This document shows positions 1 to 7,759 of a stretch of DNA of 16,523 bases, piece by piece (the stretch's first letter is position 1; every line of letters begins with the position of its first letter). Below the pieces are notes generated by a model. That model ran no database searches. It was not told where the DNA came from and saw only the letters and a program-made list of their open reading frames with translations. Location: the NCBI GenBank assembly GCA_900547415.1, contig URGS01000034.1, positions 1-16,523 on the forward strand, given 5' to 3'. Both the position numbers and the translations under genes were made by a program. Source of the DNA: an uncultured Phascolarctobacterium sp. (GTDB lineage Bacteria; Bacillota; Negativicutes; Acidaminococcales; Acidaminococcaceae).

Positions 1-16
1 CGCTTAAGCTTTTTTG

Positions 17-43
17 AACCCCGCGTCTAACGCGGGGTTTTCT
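17..43 (+). terminator. Intrinsic terminator of the upstream (off-window) gene
   Basis: A 9-bp stem (AACCCCGCG / CGCGGGGTT) with a 5-nt loop is followed by a short T run. It most likely ends a plus-strand gene lying left of the window, convergent with the transporter gene that follows. The T run is short, so the strand assignment is moderate. Confidence 0.65.
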
Positions 44-49
44 ATATAC

Positions 50-90
50 AAAAAAGACATTGCCCTGCAATTACAGGAGCAATGTCTTTC
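50..90 (-). terminator. Terminator of the NSS transporter gene
   Basis: Read on the minus strand, an 11-bp stem (AAAGACATTGC with its complement) plus an inner 4-bp CCTG/CAGG extension across a 1-nt bulge is followed by a run of T. It sits about 25 nt past the stop codon of the minus-strand transporter gene, the expected place for its intrinsic terminator. Confidence 0.85.
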
Positions 91-113
91 ATCATATTTC
101 TTATATCTGCTAA

Positions 114-1445
114 TCAGCCAATACCGCCGTAAATCAGACCTAAAATCATGATTACAACAGTCAGAGGCACATACAGGAACTTGGCGGTTTTACCAAAGAT
201 CTCGCTTAAAGGACCATGGCCTTGCTCCAGCTCTTTGCGAATTTCATCCCAACCCAGAATGTAGTAAATGGAAATAGCACCAAGCACTGCCCCAAAGGGA
301 ACAATGATAATGGAAACAAAGTCCATCCAAGCACCAACCTTAGGTTCTGCCTCAATGAAGATACCAACACCGAGAGCAAGAGCACTGGCGATTACAACAG
401 CAAGCTTACGAGGAAGCTTGAAGTTCTTCTGCCAGCTTTCACTTACTGCCTCCAGCATATTGATAAGGGAGGTAATACCTGCAAAGAAAACTGCCACAAA
501 GAAGAAGATTGCGAAGAACTGACCCATTGGCATTTGTTGGAACACCTTGGGCAGAGTCAGGAAAATCAGAGAAGGACCGCGGTCAGCACCAATGCCAAAG
601 GAGAATACTGCAGGCATGATTGCCAAAGCGGACAGCATTGCTGCTATAGTATCATAGCAGGCAGTACGCAAGGATGCGTTGGGAATATCTTCCTTCTTAT
701 CCAGGTAAGCACCGTAAACAATCATACCACTACCAGTAATGGACAAGGAGAAAAAGGCCTGACCCATAGCCATAATCCATGTATCAACACGGAGCAACTT
801 TTCCCATTGGGGAATAAAGAGGAATTTGTAGCCTTCAATGCTGTTAGGCAGGAAGAATACCCACACTGCCAAAAACAGGAAGAGTACAAAGAACAAAGGC
901 ATTAAAATCTTGCTGACCTTTTCAATACCACCGCTAACGCCAAAGAGCAGTACTGCAGCAGTAAAGCCAATTACCAGCACGTGCCACAGTACACTGCCAT
1001 ATTCGCCTGTCGCCATCGCAAAGTATTGACCAGGATCTGCAGTCATAAGCACACCTGTTACGGATCCCCACAGGGAGCGTAAAATCCAGCCAAGAATAAC
1101 AGCATAGCCAATAGCAATACCCAAGCTGCCCATAAGAGGAATCCAGCCTAAAGCACGGCCTAAGCCCTGCAGCTTGCGTTTTGCAAAGCAATAAGCATAA
1201 GCACCAAGGGTACCTGTTTCTGCTCTGCGTCCAATAGCAAACTCAGCAGAAAGGCCAACCCAGCCAAATAAAGCTATAAAAAATAAATAAGGCAGCAAAA
1301 ATGCTGCACCACCATACTCACCTAAGCGGTAGGGGAACATCCAGATATTGCCCAGACCAACTGCTGAGCCAACGCAGGCTATTACAAAGCCGAATGATGA
1401 GGTAAAACCTCCGTTTTGGTGAGATTCATTATTATTCTGTTTCAA
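114..1445 (-). CDS. Sodium-dependent transporter, neurotransmitter:sodium symporter (NSS/SNF, LeuT-type) family
   Basis: This is a polytopic inner-membrane protein of about 443 residues, expected to import an amino acid or related amine driven by Na+. The NSS hallmark is at the start of TM1 (residues about 25-50): GSAVGLGN followed by IWMFPYRLGEYGGAAF, the unwound substrate/Na+ site. About 11-12 hydrophobic segments follow. The length fits bacterial NSS members. I chose the TTG at 1445 because AAGGAAG lies 6 nt upstream; an in-frame GTG at 1481 has no ribosome binding site. The usual Arg of the WRFP motif (extracellular gate Arg30 in LeuT) is Met36 here. The gene is transcribed alone, divergent from the serine operon, and closed by the hairpin at 50-90. 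The substrate cannot be told from sequence; proximity to serine genes is only suggestive. Confidence 0.9.
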   Translation of the reverse strand: MKQNNNESHQNGGFTSSFGFVIACVGSAVGLGNIWMFPYRLGEYGGAAFLLPYLFFIALFGWVGLSAEFAIGRRAETGTLGAYAYCFAKRKLQGLGRALGWIPLMGSLGIAIGYAVILGWILRSLWGSVTGVLMTADPGQYFAMATGEYGSVLWHVLVIGFTAAVLLFGVSGGIEKVSKILMPLFFVLFLFLAVWVFFLPNSIEGYKFLFIPQWEKLLRVDTWIMAMGQAFFSLSITGSGMIVYGAYLDKKEDIPNASLRTACYDTIAAMLSALAIMPAVFSFGIGADRGPSLIFLTLPKVFQQMPMGQFFAIFFFVAVFFAGITSLINMLEAVSESWQKNFKLPRKLAVVIASALALGVGIFIEAEPKVGAWMDFVSIIIVPFGAVLGAISIYYILGWDEIRKELEQGHGPLSEIFGKTAKFLYVPLTVVIMILGLIYGGIG

Positions 1446-1525
1446 TTTCGTCTTCCTTTCTACGCTGCAGCCTAGCTGCACTACTAAAAATTTGTAAAAA
1501 CCTAAAACATTCTTACAATACTACC

Positions 1526-1531
1526 TCTATA
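1526..1531 (-). promoter_or_regulatory. Possible extended -10 of the NSS transporter promoter
   Basis: On the minus strand TATAGA is preceded by TGG, an extended -10 arrangement, about 80 nt upstream of the TTG start. No good -35 box is visible, so this is tentative. Confidence 0.35.
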
Positions 1532-1686
1532 CCATAACAGTTTTCACTTAAAATAGCAAGAAAAATCTGAATTTTACGTCCAAAAATTTATAGAATATTA
1601 TGTTTGAAGCAAAATTACATTTTCTGTAAACTTCCTAACAAAACATCTGTAAAATCATGTATACAAAATTTTTTAGTTAAAATTCC

Positions 1687-1714
1687 TTGACGTAGAAAAA
1701 GAAAGTGCTATAAT
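1687..1714 (+). promoter_or_regulatory. Sigma-70-type promoter of the serine operon
   Basis: TTGACG (-35) and TATAAT (-10, 1709-1714) are separated by 16 bp, and TGC just before the -10 makes it an extended -10. Transcription should start near 1720-1722, giving a leader of about 350 nt that contains the T-box. Confidence 0.85.
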
Positions 1715-1910
1715 CGTCTACAACGTTATAAAACCAACGCGATGAATGAGAAGCAGTTTGCTAAGCTTTCAGAAAGCTGTCGGATGATGCGAGACAGCAG
1801 TAAGGCGAATATGTTCCGCTCAGGAGCGGCGAATGAGGAATCCGACGGGTTAGCCCGATACAGCGAACAAGAGATGGCCGCAGGCAATTTGGGTGGCACC
1901 GCGAGAAAGT

Positions 1911-1950
1911 TCTCGTCCCAAGTATTTTGGGATGGAGGGCTTATTTTTTT
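1911..1950 (+). terminator. First T-box conditional terminator
   Basis: CGTCCCAA pairs with TTGGGATG (one G-T wobble) and can extend through CTC/GAG past a bulged G. It is followed by TTATTTTTTT. The competing antiterminator uses TTGGG (1889-1893) with CCCAA (1917-1921) and GCGAGAA with TTCTCGT, leaving the TGGCACC bulge that would receive the tRNA acceptor end. Confidence 0.85.
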
Positions 1951-1987
1951 ACCCTGGTCTGCGTGCAATTTGGGTGGTACCGCGAGA

Positions 1988-2026
1988 AGAGAAGCTCGTC
2001 CCAAAGGGATGGCTTCTCTATTTTTA
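1988..2026 (+). terminator. Second T-box conditional terminator
   Basis: AGAGAAGC (1988-1995) pairs with GCTTCTCT (2012-2019), enclosing an inner CGTCCC/GGGATG helix with an AAA loop. TATTTTTATTT follows. This is more stable than the first terminator. The competing antiterminator pairs TTTGGG with CCCAAA and GCGAG with CTCGT around the TGGTACC bulge. Confidence 0.9.
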
Positions 2027-2071
2027 TTTAACTCGCTGTGTGCAATATTACCATCATCAAAGGAGAAAGAA

Positions 2072-3145
2072 ATGAAACGAGCATATAATTTTAACGCCGG
2101 ACCCTCCGCCATGCCTCTAGAGGTTCTTGAAGAGACTCAAGCTGAATTTACTAATTATACCAACACTGGCATGAGCATTATTGAAATGAGCCATCGCTCC
2201 AAGGAGTACGATGCCCTGCATCAAGAAACTAAAGCTTTGCTGAAGGAGCTGATGGAAATACCAGATGATTACGAGGTCATGTTTATCCAGGGCGGCGGCA
2301 GCACCCAGTTCTTAATGACTGCAGCCAACTTTCTTAACAAAAAACACGCTGCCTATGTAAATACAGGCGTATGGGCAAAAAAGGCTATGGCTGAAGCAAA
2401 ATACTATGGTGAAGCCTATGAAGCAGCCAGCAGTGCTGATAAGAACCACAGCTATATTCCCCAGCGCTTTGATATTAAACCAGATACCGCCTATGTGCAT
2501 TTAACTGCCAATAATACTATTTATGGTACTGAATATAAAACATTCCCCAAATTTGATGTTCCTGTTATCTGTGATATGTCCAGTGATATTCTTTCCCGCA
2601 GAGTTAATGTTGCAGACTTTGACCTTATCTACGCAGGTGCACAAAAAAACCTTGGCCCTGCTGGTGTAGTCATTGTCATTGCCAAGAAAAGCTTTTTAGC
2701 AACTGCCAATAAAAACTTGCCAACAATGCTCCGCTACTCCACCTTCGCTGACAACGATTCCCTCTACAATACTCCCCCAGTGTTCTGCATTTATATGGTA
2801 AACAAAACCCTGAAGTGGATTAAGGCACAGGGCGGTGTGGACGCTGTAGCTAAGAATAATGCAGCTAAAGCTAAATTAATCTATGATGTTATTGACAACA
2901 GTAACGGCTTCTACAAAGGTCATGCAGAAAAGGAGTACCGCAGTCTGATGAATATTACCTTTAATCTGGCGACACCGGAAATGGAAAAGGACTTCGTCGC
3001 CAAAGGCAAGGCTGCCGGCTTTGTTGGCATTGGCGGTCATAGACTTGTAGGCGGCTGCCGTGCATCTGCCTACAACGCAGTGCCTATAGAAGCATGTCAG
3101 GCTCTGGCTGAATTCATGAAGCAATACCAAAAGGATAATCAATAA
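2072..3145 (+). CDS. serC: Phosphoserine aminotransferase
   Basis: A cytosolic PLP enzyme (EC 2.6.1.52) that converts 3-phosphohydroxypyruvate plus glutamate to phosphoserine, second step of serine synthesis. The 357 residues match the usual length of about 360. The start NFNAGPSAMP is the SerC signature, GGGSTQF (about 74-80) is the phosphate-binding loop, and DLIYAGAQKNLGPAG carries the Schiff-base lysine at K192. C-terminal IGGHRLVGGCRASAYNA is the conserved substrate-binding region. The ATG at 2072 has AGGAG 6 nt upstream; an open frame continuing 110 codons upstream runs through the T-box and is not coding. It is the first gene of the operon, 31 nt ahead of serA, controlled by the Ser T-box. 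Confidence 0.97.
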   Translation: MKRAYNFNAGPSAMPLEVLEETQAEFTNYTNTGMSIIEMSHRSKEYDALHQETKALLKELMEIPDDYEVMFIQGGGSTQFLMTAANFLNKKHAAYVNTGVWAKKAMAEAKYYGEAYEAASSADKNHSYIPQRFDIKPDTAYVHLTANNTIYGTEYKTFPKFDVPVICDMSSDILSRRVNVADFDLIYAGAQKNLGPAGVVIVIAKKSFLATANKNLPTMLRYSTFADNDSLYNTPPVFCIYMVNKTLKWIKAQGGVDAVAKNNAAKAKLIYDVIDNSNGFYKGHAEKEYRSLMNITFNLATPEMEKDFVAKGKAAGFVGIGGHRLVGGCRASAYNAVPIEACQALAEFMKQYQKDNQ

Positions 3146-3176
3146 GAAAATTACCTGATTTAAGGAGGAAATAAAA

Positions 3177-4763
3177 ATGAAAATTTTTGTAAGCAATGAC
3201 GTAAGTGAAAAAGGTGTGGCTCTGCTCCGCCAACATTTTGATGTAGATGTACAGCCTAATATGCAGCCTGAAGAGCTGAAGAAAATCATTGGCCAATATG
3301 ATGGCCTTGTAACCCGCAGTCTTACTAAGGTTACTAAAGAAGTTATTGATGCAGCTGATAATTTGAAGGTTATTGGTCGTGCCGGCGTAGGCGTTGATAA
3401 TATTGATGTAGCTGCAGCAACTGCCCGCGGCATTGTAGTTTTGAATACTCCTGAGGGCAATACCATTGCTGCTACAGAGCACACTATTGCTATGATTATG
3501 GCTATGACTCGTCATATTCCGCAGGCTCATCAATCCCTGCAGGAAGGCAAATGGGATAGAAAAAGCTTCGATGGCATCCAGGTACAGGGAAAAACCCTGG
3601 GCATTATCGGCGTAGGCCGTATTGGCAGCCGCGTTGCTAAGCGTATGCAGGCTATGGAAATGACCACCATTGGTTACGATCCCTATATTACGGAAGAACG
3701 TGCTCGTCAAATTGGCGTAGAGCTGGTTGATTTTGATACCCTGCTGGCAAAATCTGACTATATCACAATCCACACTCCTTTGACTAAGGAAACAGAAAAT
3801 ATGATTAACGCCGAGACTATTGCAAAAATGAAGGACGGAGTCCGCTTCGCCAACATTGCTCGTGGTGGCTGCATGGATATGTACGCTGTTGCAGAAGCAG
3901 TCAAGTCCGGTAAGATTGCCGGTGCCGCCATTGACGTATATCCCTTTGAGCCCTTGACTAAAGAAAATAATCCTTTCCATGGTCTCTTTAACGTAGTACA
4001 AACTCCCCATCTTGGTGCCTCCACTGTTGAAGCTCAAATCGGTGTAGCTGTAGATGTTGCCTATGGCGTAATTGATGCTTTGGAAGGCAGACCTGTCATG
4101 ACCGCTGTTAATATGGCTCCCATTCCCAAGAGCGTTGCTGATATTATCCAACCCTACTTTGGTCTGGCAGAGCGTATGGGTACCGTAGGCATTTATCTTG
4201 CTGAAGGTCCGATTAAGGCCGTTGAAGTAGAATACACCGGCGAGCTGGCTAATACAGAAATTCAGGCACTAACCACTGCCTTCCTTAAAGGTCTTTTGAA
4301 CCCCATTCTTCAGGAAAGCGTAAACTTTGTCAATGCGCCTAATATTGCTAAAAAGCGCAATATTGATATCAAGGAAAGCAAATCCCATAAAGCAGGCTAC
4401 TTTACAACTGCTATTACTGCTAAAATCGTTACCAGCAAGGGCGAGCACACTTTGGTAGGTACACTCTTTGACGGCAAGGAGCCTAAAATCGTTCAAATCG
4501 ACAAGTTCAGAGTTGACTTTACTCCTGAGGGCTATATGCTCTTTGTTCCTCATACCGATAAACCTAATATGATTGGTCAAATTGCTACTATCTTAGGCAG
4601 TGCAGGCATTAATATTAACGGTATGCAGGTTGGCAGCACTCCTGTCAAGGGCACCAACATTATGGCTATTGCTGTTGGTGATGATATTCCTAACGATATT
4701 ATGCTCCAGCTGCGCGGTATTGAAGGCATCCTGGACGCCAAGCTCATTAACTGCGAATGCTAA
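3177..4763 (+). CDS. serA: D-3-phosphoglycerate dehydrogenase, long form with ACT domain
   Basis: This cytosolic NAD-dependent enzyme (EC 1.1.1.95) oxidises 3-phosphoglycerate, the committed step of serine synthesis. In order: an N-terminal catalytic half; a Rossmann fold with GVGRIG (145-150); catalytic residues R229 (NIARG), E258 (PFEP) and H278 (TPHLGAS); a C-terminal half; an intermediate ASB-type domain (about 320-450); and an ACT domain (about 455-528, beginning LFVPHTDKPNMIG) that in this family binds serine as a feedback inhibitor. At 528 residues it is the long type of Bacillus and mycobacteria. AAGGAGG sits 8 nt before the ATG. Its spacing to serC (31 nt) and the next gene (21 nt) supports one transcript, so the pathway is probably controlled both by T-box and by product inhibition. 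Confidence 0.97.
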   Translation: MKIFVSNDVSEKGVALLRQHFDVDVQPNMQPEELKKIIGQYDGLVTRSLTKVTKEVIDAADNLKVIGRAGVGVDNIDVAAATARGIVVLNTPEGNTIAATEHTIAMIMAMTRHIPQAHQSLQEGKWDRKSFDGIQVQGKTLGIIGVGRIGSRVAKRMQAMEMTTIGYDPYITEERARQIGVELVDFDTLLAKSDYITIHTPLTKETENMINAETIAKMKDGVRFANIARGGCMDMYAVAEAVKSGKIAGAAIDVYPFEPLTKENNPFHGLFNVVQTPHLGASTVEAQIGVAVDVAYGVIDALEGRPVMTAVNMAPIPKSVADIIQPYFGLAERMGTVGIYLAEGPIKAVEVEYTGELANTEIQALTTAFLKGLLNPILQESVNFVNAPNIAKKRNIDIKESKSHKAGYFTTAITAKIVTSKGEHTLVGTLFDGKEPKIVQIDKFRVDFTPEGYMLFVPHTDKPNMIGQIATILGSAGININGMQVGSTPVKGTNIMAIAVGDDIPNDIMLQLRGIEGILDAKLINCEC

Positions 4764-4784
4764 TCTAAATAAAGGATGAAGCTT

Positions 4785-5426
4785 ATGACTAGAATAATTT
4801 TAGTACGCCATGGCGAAACAACCTGGAATATAGAAGGACGCTACCAAGGTCAGGAGGACACTCCCCTAAGCGAAAGAGGCTTAAAACAGGGTGCAATGCT
4901 GGCGGAAGGCCTGCGCAATGTCCACCTTGACCGCTGCATCTCCAGCCCCTTGCAGCGCTCCTATAAAACCTGTCAGCTTTGTGCTGAGCTTCACAATCTG
5001 CCTGTAGCGACCGATGAACGTCTGCTGGAGATTAATCACGGCTCCTGGGAGGGGGTGCTTGCACCTGAAATAGCAGCCCAATATCCTGAGGAATTTGCTT
5101 TATGGCACACTAAGCCCCATCTTGTCCAAATGCCAGACGGCGGCGAAAACCTTGAGGATGTACGCCGCCGCGTACGAGCAGCCTTTGATGAGTACGCCCA
5201 AAAATATCCTGATGAAACTGTTCTTGTAGCCGCTCACGATGCTGTTAACAAGGCTATTATCTGCGATTTGATGGGCACTGGTATGGAGCACTTTTGGCAA
5301 ATCAAGCAGGATAATACCTGCATCAATGTTTTAGAATGCAATGACGGTATTTGGCGTCTGGTACTCTTAAACTCCACTAATCATTTAGGCTTCCTCTTCA
5401 GCGGAATTGAGCAGGCTGGCCTGTAA
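4785..5426 (+). CDS. Histidine phosphatase family protein, probable phosphoserine phosphatase
   Basis: A 213-residue cytosolic protein of the histidine phosphatase (phosphoglycerate mutase-like) superfamily. The N-terminal LVRHGET holds the phospho-accepting H9 and R8. E82 (in EINHGSWEG) and the second catalytic H151 (in AAHDAVNK) complete the pocket. I start at ATG 4785 because AAAGGA lies 8 nt upstream; the in-frame ATG at 4776 overlaps that site and has none of its own. It lies 21 nt after serA and before the terminator. No SerB-type (HAD) phosphatase is in the operon, so by context it likely dephosphorylates phosphoserine, as the metal-independent PspA/iPSP enzymes of this fold do. Sequence alone cannot exclude a GpmB- or CobC-like phosphatase; the family call is sure, the substrate is inferred. 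Confidence 0.85.
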   Translation: MTRIILVRHGETTWNIEGRYQGQEDTPLSERGLKQGAMLAEGLRNVHLDRCISSPLQRSYKTCQLCAELHNLPVATDERLLEINHGSWEGVLAPEIAAQYPEEFALWHTKPHLVQMPDGGENLEDVRRRVRAAFDEYAQKYPDETVLVAAHDAVNKAIICDLMGTGMEHFWQIKQDNTCINVLECNDGIWRLVLLNSTNHLGFLFSGIEQAGL

Positions 5427-5431
5427 GAACA

Positions 5432-5492
5432 AAATAAAGCTGTGTCTGTAGTTTATCCTTACGATAGCTACAAACACAGCTTTTTTGTTTTG
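5432..5492. repeat. 61-bp direct repeat, left copy (terminator unit)
   Basis: This segment recurs at 8058-8118, offset 2626 bp, with a single difference (C at 5458, T at 8084). It includes the whole terminator hairpin and its T tract. The two copies bracket the DUF262/toxin-antitoxin island. Confidence 0.95.
5436..5491 (+). terminator. Terminator of the serine operon
   Basis: AAGCTGTGT pairs with ACACAGCTT and, past one mismatch, TGTAG pairs with CTACA. TTTTTTGTTTT follows on the plus strand. It begins about 10 nt after the phosphatase stop codon. On the minus strand it is followed by a looser T-rich tract and may also end the DUF262 gene. Confidence 0.9.
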
Positions 5493-5602
5493 TAAGCGGG
5501 CTAAACACTATGTTTAGAATTGACTTCTTCAGCAAGAATTTCTAGCTATCTCTCAGACAAATGAGACCACTTGATAGTATTTTCAACAAAACACATAAAA
5601 CA

Positions 5603-7450
5603 TTAGTCATTGAAGATAAACTTCACAATCCTATTGCTTGCTTCTACAGTTGCCGCTTTAATATCGTCTTTCTTCCAATATGGCTTTGAATCATTTTTAT
5701 ATTTTTCAACAAGTTTTTTTGCTATAGGATAATTACTGTCAATATATCCTGTTTTATCCTCGATTTTCGTAGATACTTTTGTTCTAAACCATTCATTACC
5801 TATAGAACGATTTATCTTCTGCTCAAGAAGAATTTTATTTCCAAGTTTATTTACAACATTGTAAAATTCTTCTTCACTCTCAATCCCAGCGTCTTTACGA
5901 ATGGTTTGAATATTGCTACCACTATAAGGCATAATATGCTCAATGTCATATGATGAAGTCAAACTAAAAGGAACTCCTGTTTCCTTAGCTACCAAATACT
6001 CATTTAAATAAACAAGAATATGTTTATCGTAATCTATGATAGAATCAAGGAATGCACTTTTATCCCAATTAGTGTTTATATGTAGATTGAAGTCAGTTGT
6101 AATTTCATCTAATGTTATAGAACTATCAACCAATTTGGCTTCTTCTCCAAAAAGAAATGTCTTAAAATATTTGCTTGAATATCCTGTATCTACCAATTCA
6201 ATAATAGCAAATAACCTTAAGAAATTTTCCAAAAGAGGTTGAATCTTTTCCTCGGTTATACTATTTTCATCAAATCTGTAAAAATAACTTGCTAAAAACA
6301 ATTTGCTATTTTCATTGAATTTAAGCAAAACTTGGGTTATTGGATATCTAGCAATCTTCCTCCAAATCTTAGCAAGATTTATCATTCCATCACATAACTC
6401 TATTGGATTATTCAATATGTTCTTATTTAAATTCGTAAAATATCTTCTTACACCTGGAACAGTGACATTAATAGAACCTAAACTATTTATAATATCTTTA
6501 TTCTTAGCTCTTTCATAATACATCTGCTGTGTAAGAATAGCATCAATATCCGCAATCCCCTTATCTTTAAGATCACCCACAATAGTCATTAGCTCTTTCC
6601 ACATTGATGTAAACTCATCGCCCTTGCCATTCTTTTCTGCTACTGCATATAACTTAGCTGATATAATATCAGAATCATAAAGTGGAAGTCCATCTGAGTT
6701 TAAGGAATTAAACATAGTGATTGCTTGTTCAATATTCCAACTTTTAATTTCAATTACATCACAATTTTCTACAATAGTTTTTGCAATCTTGTTAGCCCTA
6801 GATTCGGATAGCTCACTACACTTTCCATAGAAATATTTGAAATTCCTAAAGAAATTAGTATATTTATTATCTTTTTGTTTTCTCGGAAGTTTAATGACAT
6901 TGCTTTCTGCTTCACTATATTCTACAGATTTCAAAATAGTATTTAATTCCGTTTTGTATTGCTCGTTAATCGAGTAATTTTCAATTAAATCAGCTTTCCC
7001 ACAAATTTTTTTATCTTTAACTAAGTCTGGTATATCATCTACATCTTCTGCATCAACCTTATAAAGGATACTCATTATCCTTCTTCTACGTTCTTTTAAT
7101 GCTCTAGATAGACTAACAGAATCTTCATCGTTTGAAGTTGTAATGACAGCTGTATTAATTCTTAACAGCAATGCTTTCAAAAGCAACAGAAAAGTAGTTG
7201 TACGCTGTTGACCATCAATAAGGCAAAATTTTGTGTCGTTATCTTGACAATTAACAATAATTGTTCCAAAAAAGTAATTTTCTTTGTTATCACTTTCTGA
7301 ATAATCTAAAATATCTTGCCATAATTTATCACAATTATCTACGCTCCATGAATAAGCTCTCTGATATTCTGGAATAACAAATAATGTATCATCGTCTAAT
7401 TTAAGATAATTGCCTATTTTTACTAGACTTGGATCAATATTTTTTGCCAT
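5603..7450 (-). CDS. DUF262 and DUF1524 (HNH) protein, GmrSD-like, probable defence nuclease
   Basis: The 615-residue protein joins the two halves of GmrSD-type type IV restriction enzymes. The N-terminal DUF262 (ParB-like fold, nucleotide use) shows IPEYQRAYSW (about 26-35), GTIIV (about 62-66) and LIDGQQRTTTF (about 77-87). The C-terminal DUF1524 HNH-like nuclease shows YDIEHIMPYS with H505, then LGNKILLEQKINRSIGN. In this family such proteins cut modified phage DNA or act in other anti-phage systems; the target here is unknown. GAGGTG lies 6 nt before the ATG. The gene is visibly A+T-richer than its neighbours, stands alone between two near-identical terminator repeats, and is likely acquired. 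Domains intact; no truncation seen. Confidence 0.88.
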   Translation of the reverse strand: MAKNIDPSLVKIGNYLKLDDDTLFVIPEYQRAYSWSVDNCDKLWQDILDYSESDNKENYFFGTIIVNCQDNDTKFCLIDGQQRTTTFLLLLKALLLRINTAVITTSNDEDSVSLSRALKERRRRIMSILYKVDAEDVDDIPDLVKDKKICGKADLIENYSINEQYKTELNTILKSVEYSEAESNVIKLPRKQKDNKYTNFFRNFKYFYGKCSELSESRANKIAKTIVENCDVIEIKSWNIEQAITMFNSLNSDGLPLYDSDIISAKLYAVAEKNGKGDEFTSMWKELMTIVGDLKDKGIADIDAILTQQMYYERAKNKDIINSLGSINVTVPGVRRYFTNLNKNILNNPIELCDGMINLAKIWRKIARYPITQVLLKFNENSKLFLASYFYRFDENSITEEKIQPLLENFLRLFAIIELVDTGYSSKYFKTFLFGEEAKLVDSSITLDEITTDFNLHINTNWDKSAFLDSIIDYDKHILVYLNEYLVAKETGVPFSLTSSYDIEHIMPYSGSNIQTIRKDAGIESEEEFYNVVNKLGNKILLEQKINRSIGNEWFRTKVSTKIEDKTGYIDSNYPIAKKLVEKYKNDSKPYWKKDDIKAATVEASNRIVKFIFND

Positions 7451-7547
7451 ATTTTACACCTCACTGTTCTTGCTTTTTAGGGATTGCATTTGTCTGCGGT
7501 ATTTACTATTACTACACAAGCTAAGATTACAACAATACCTTTAATTC

Positions 7548-7625
7548 CTATTTTATATTATCCTTTTCTTCTAACTTTTCAAACTCTTGATATCCATCCT
7601 TTTAGGAAGCCCATAAAGTATTCAT
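7548..7625 (-). pseudogene. Short interrupted coding-like frame upstream of the DUF262 gene
   Basis: Minus-strand codons read MNTLWAS, a stop, then KDGYQEFEKLEEKDNIK and a stop. The acidic/lysine-rich part looks like real protein sequence, but the in-frame TAA and lack of a ribosome binding site argue for a remnant or chance. It lies in the leader between the DUF262 promoter and gene. No family recognised. Confidence 0.2.
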
Positions 7626-7649
7626 ATCGTCACAAGTAATATATGTCCC

Positions 7650-7655
7650 ATTATA
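7650..7655 (-). promoter_or_regulatory. Extended -10 of the probable DUF262 promoter
   Basis: On the minus strand TATAAT is preceded by TGG, an extended -10; no clear -35 is seen. It would give a leader of about 190 nt before the DUF262 start codon. Confidence 0.5.
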
Positions 7656-7709
7656 CCATATAACTACTGATAACCTAAAGCTTATAACTTACCTAAGCAA
7701 TAGTCAATG

Positions 7710-7738
7710 TTGACATTTATGCTGTAAACATATAAAAT
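7710..7738 (+). promoter_or_regulatory. Promoter of the antisense (antitoxin) RNA
   Basis: A consensus TTGACA (7710-7715) is followed at 17 bp by TAAAAT (7733-7738). This is one of the best promoters in the window. Predicted start near 7744-7746, pointing into the toxin's 3' untranslated region. Confidence 0.8.
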
Positions 7739-7742
7739 AATG

Positions 7743-7759
7743 CACAAGAGATGTCCGAT
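7743..7759. repeat. Inverted repeat, left arm, at the 5' end of the antisense RNA
   Basis: CACAAGAGATGTCCGAT is the reverse complement of 7957-7974 apart from one extra base there (G7963). The left arm starts at the predicted start of the antisense RNA and is also the 3' end of the toxin mRNA. Confidence 0.85.

Larger units (their letters stand above)
1737..2026 (+). promoter_or_regulatory. Serine-specific T-box leader with two antiterminator/terminator modules
   Basis: A T-box leader senses uncharged tRNA and permits read-through into the operon. Stem I begins near 1740 and has an apical hairpin GCTGTC/GACAGC (loop GGATGATGCGA). UUUGCU pairs with GGCGAA below it, and the proposed specifier UCC (1815-1817) follows. 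The specifier context UCC-G-CUC-AGGAGC aligns position by position with the glyQS-type pattern GGC-A-UUC-UUGAGC. UCC is a Ser codon, matching serC/serA downstream. A Stem III-like hairpin CGGG-UUAG-CCCG follows near 1846-1857. The T-box core TTTGGGTGGNACCGCG occurs twice, at 1888-1903 and 1969-1984, exactly 81 nt apart, with no room for a second Stem I between. Each core is followed by its own terminator. The family and Ser assignment are strong; the function of the duplication is inferred. Confidence 0.9.

Noticed and set aside
216..905. Plus-strand open frame opposite the NSS transporter
   Set aside because: Low-complexity shadow frame of a clear membrane transporter gene on the other strand; no start signal.
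1742..2071. Open frame extending serC upstream by 110 codons
   Set aside because: It runs through the T-box stems and both terminators and its translation has no SerC similarity. The ATG at 2072 has a proper ribosome binding site and starts at the SerC N-terminal signature.
3114..4151. Long minus-strand open frames opposite serA
   Set aside because: They are antisense shadows of a well-conserved coding sequence, without ribosome binding sites or recognisable domains.
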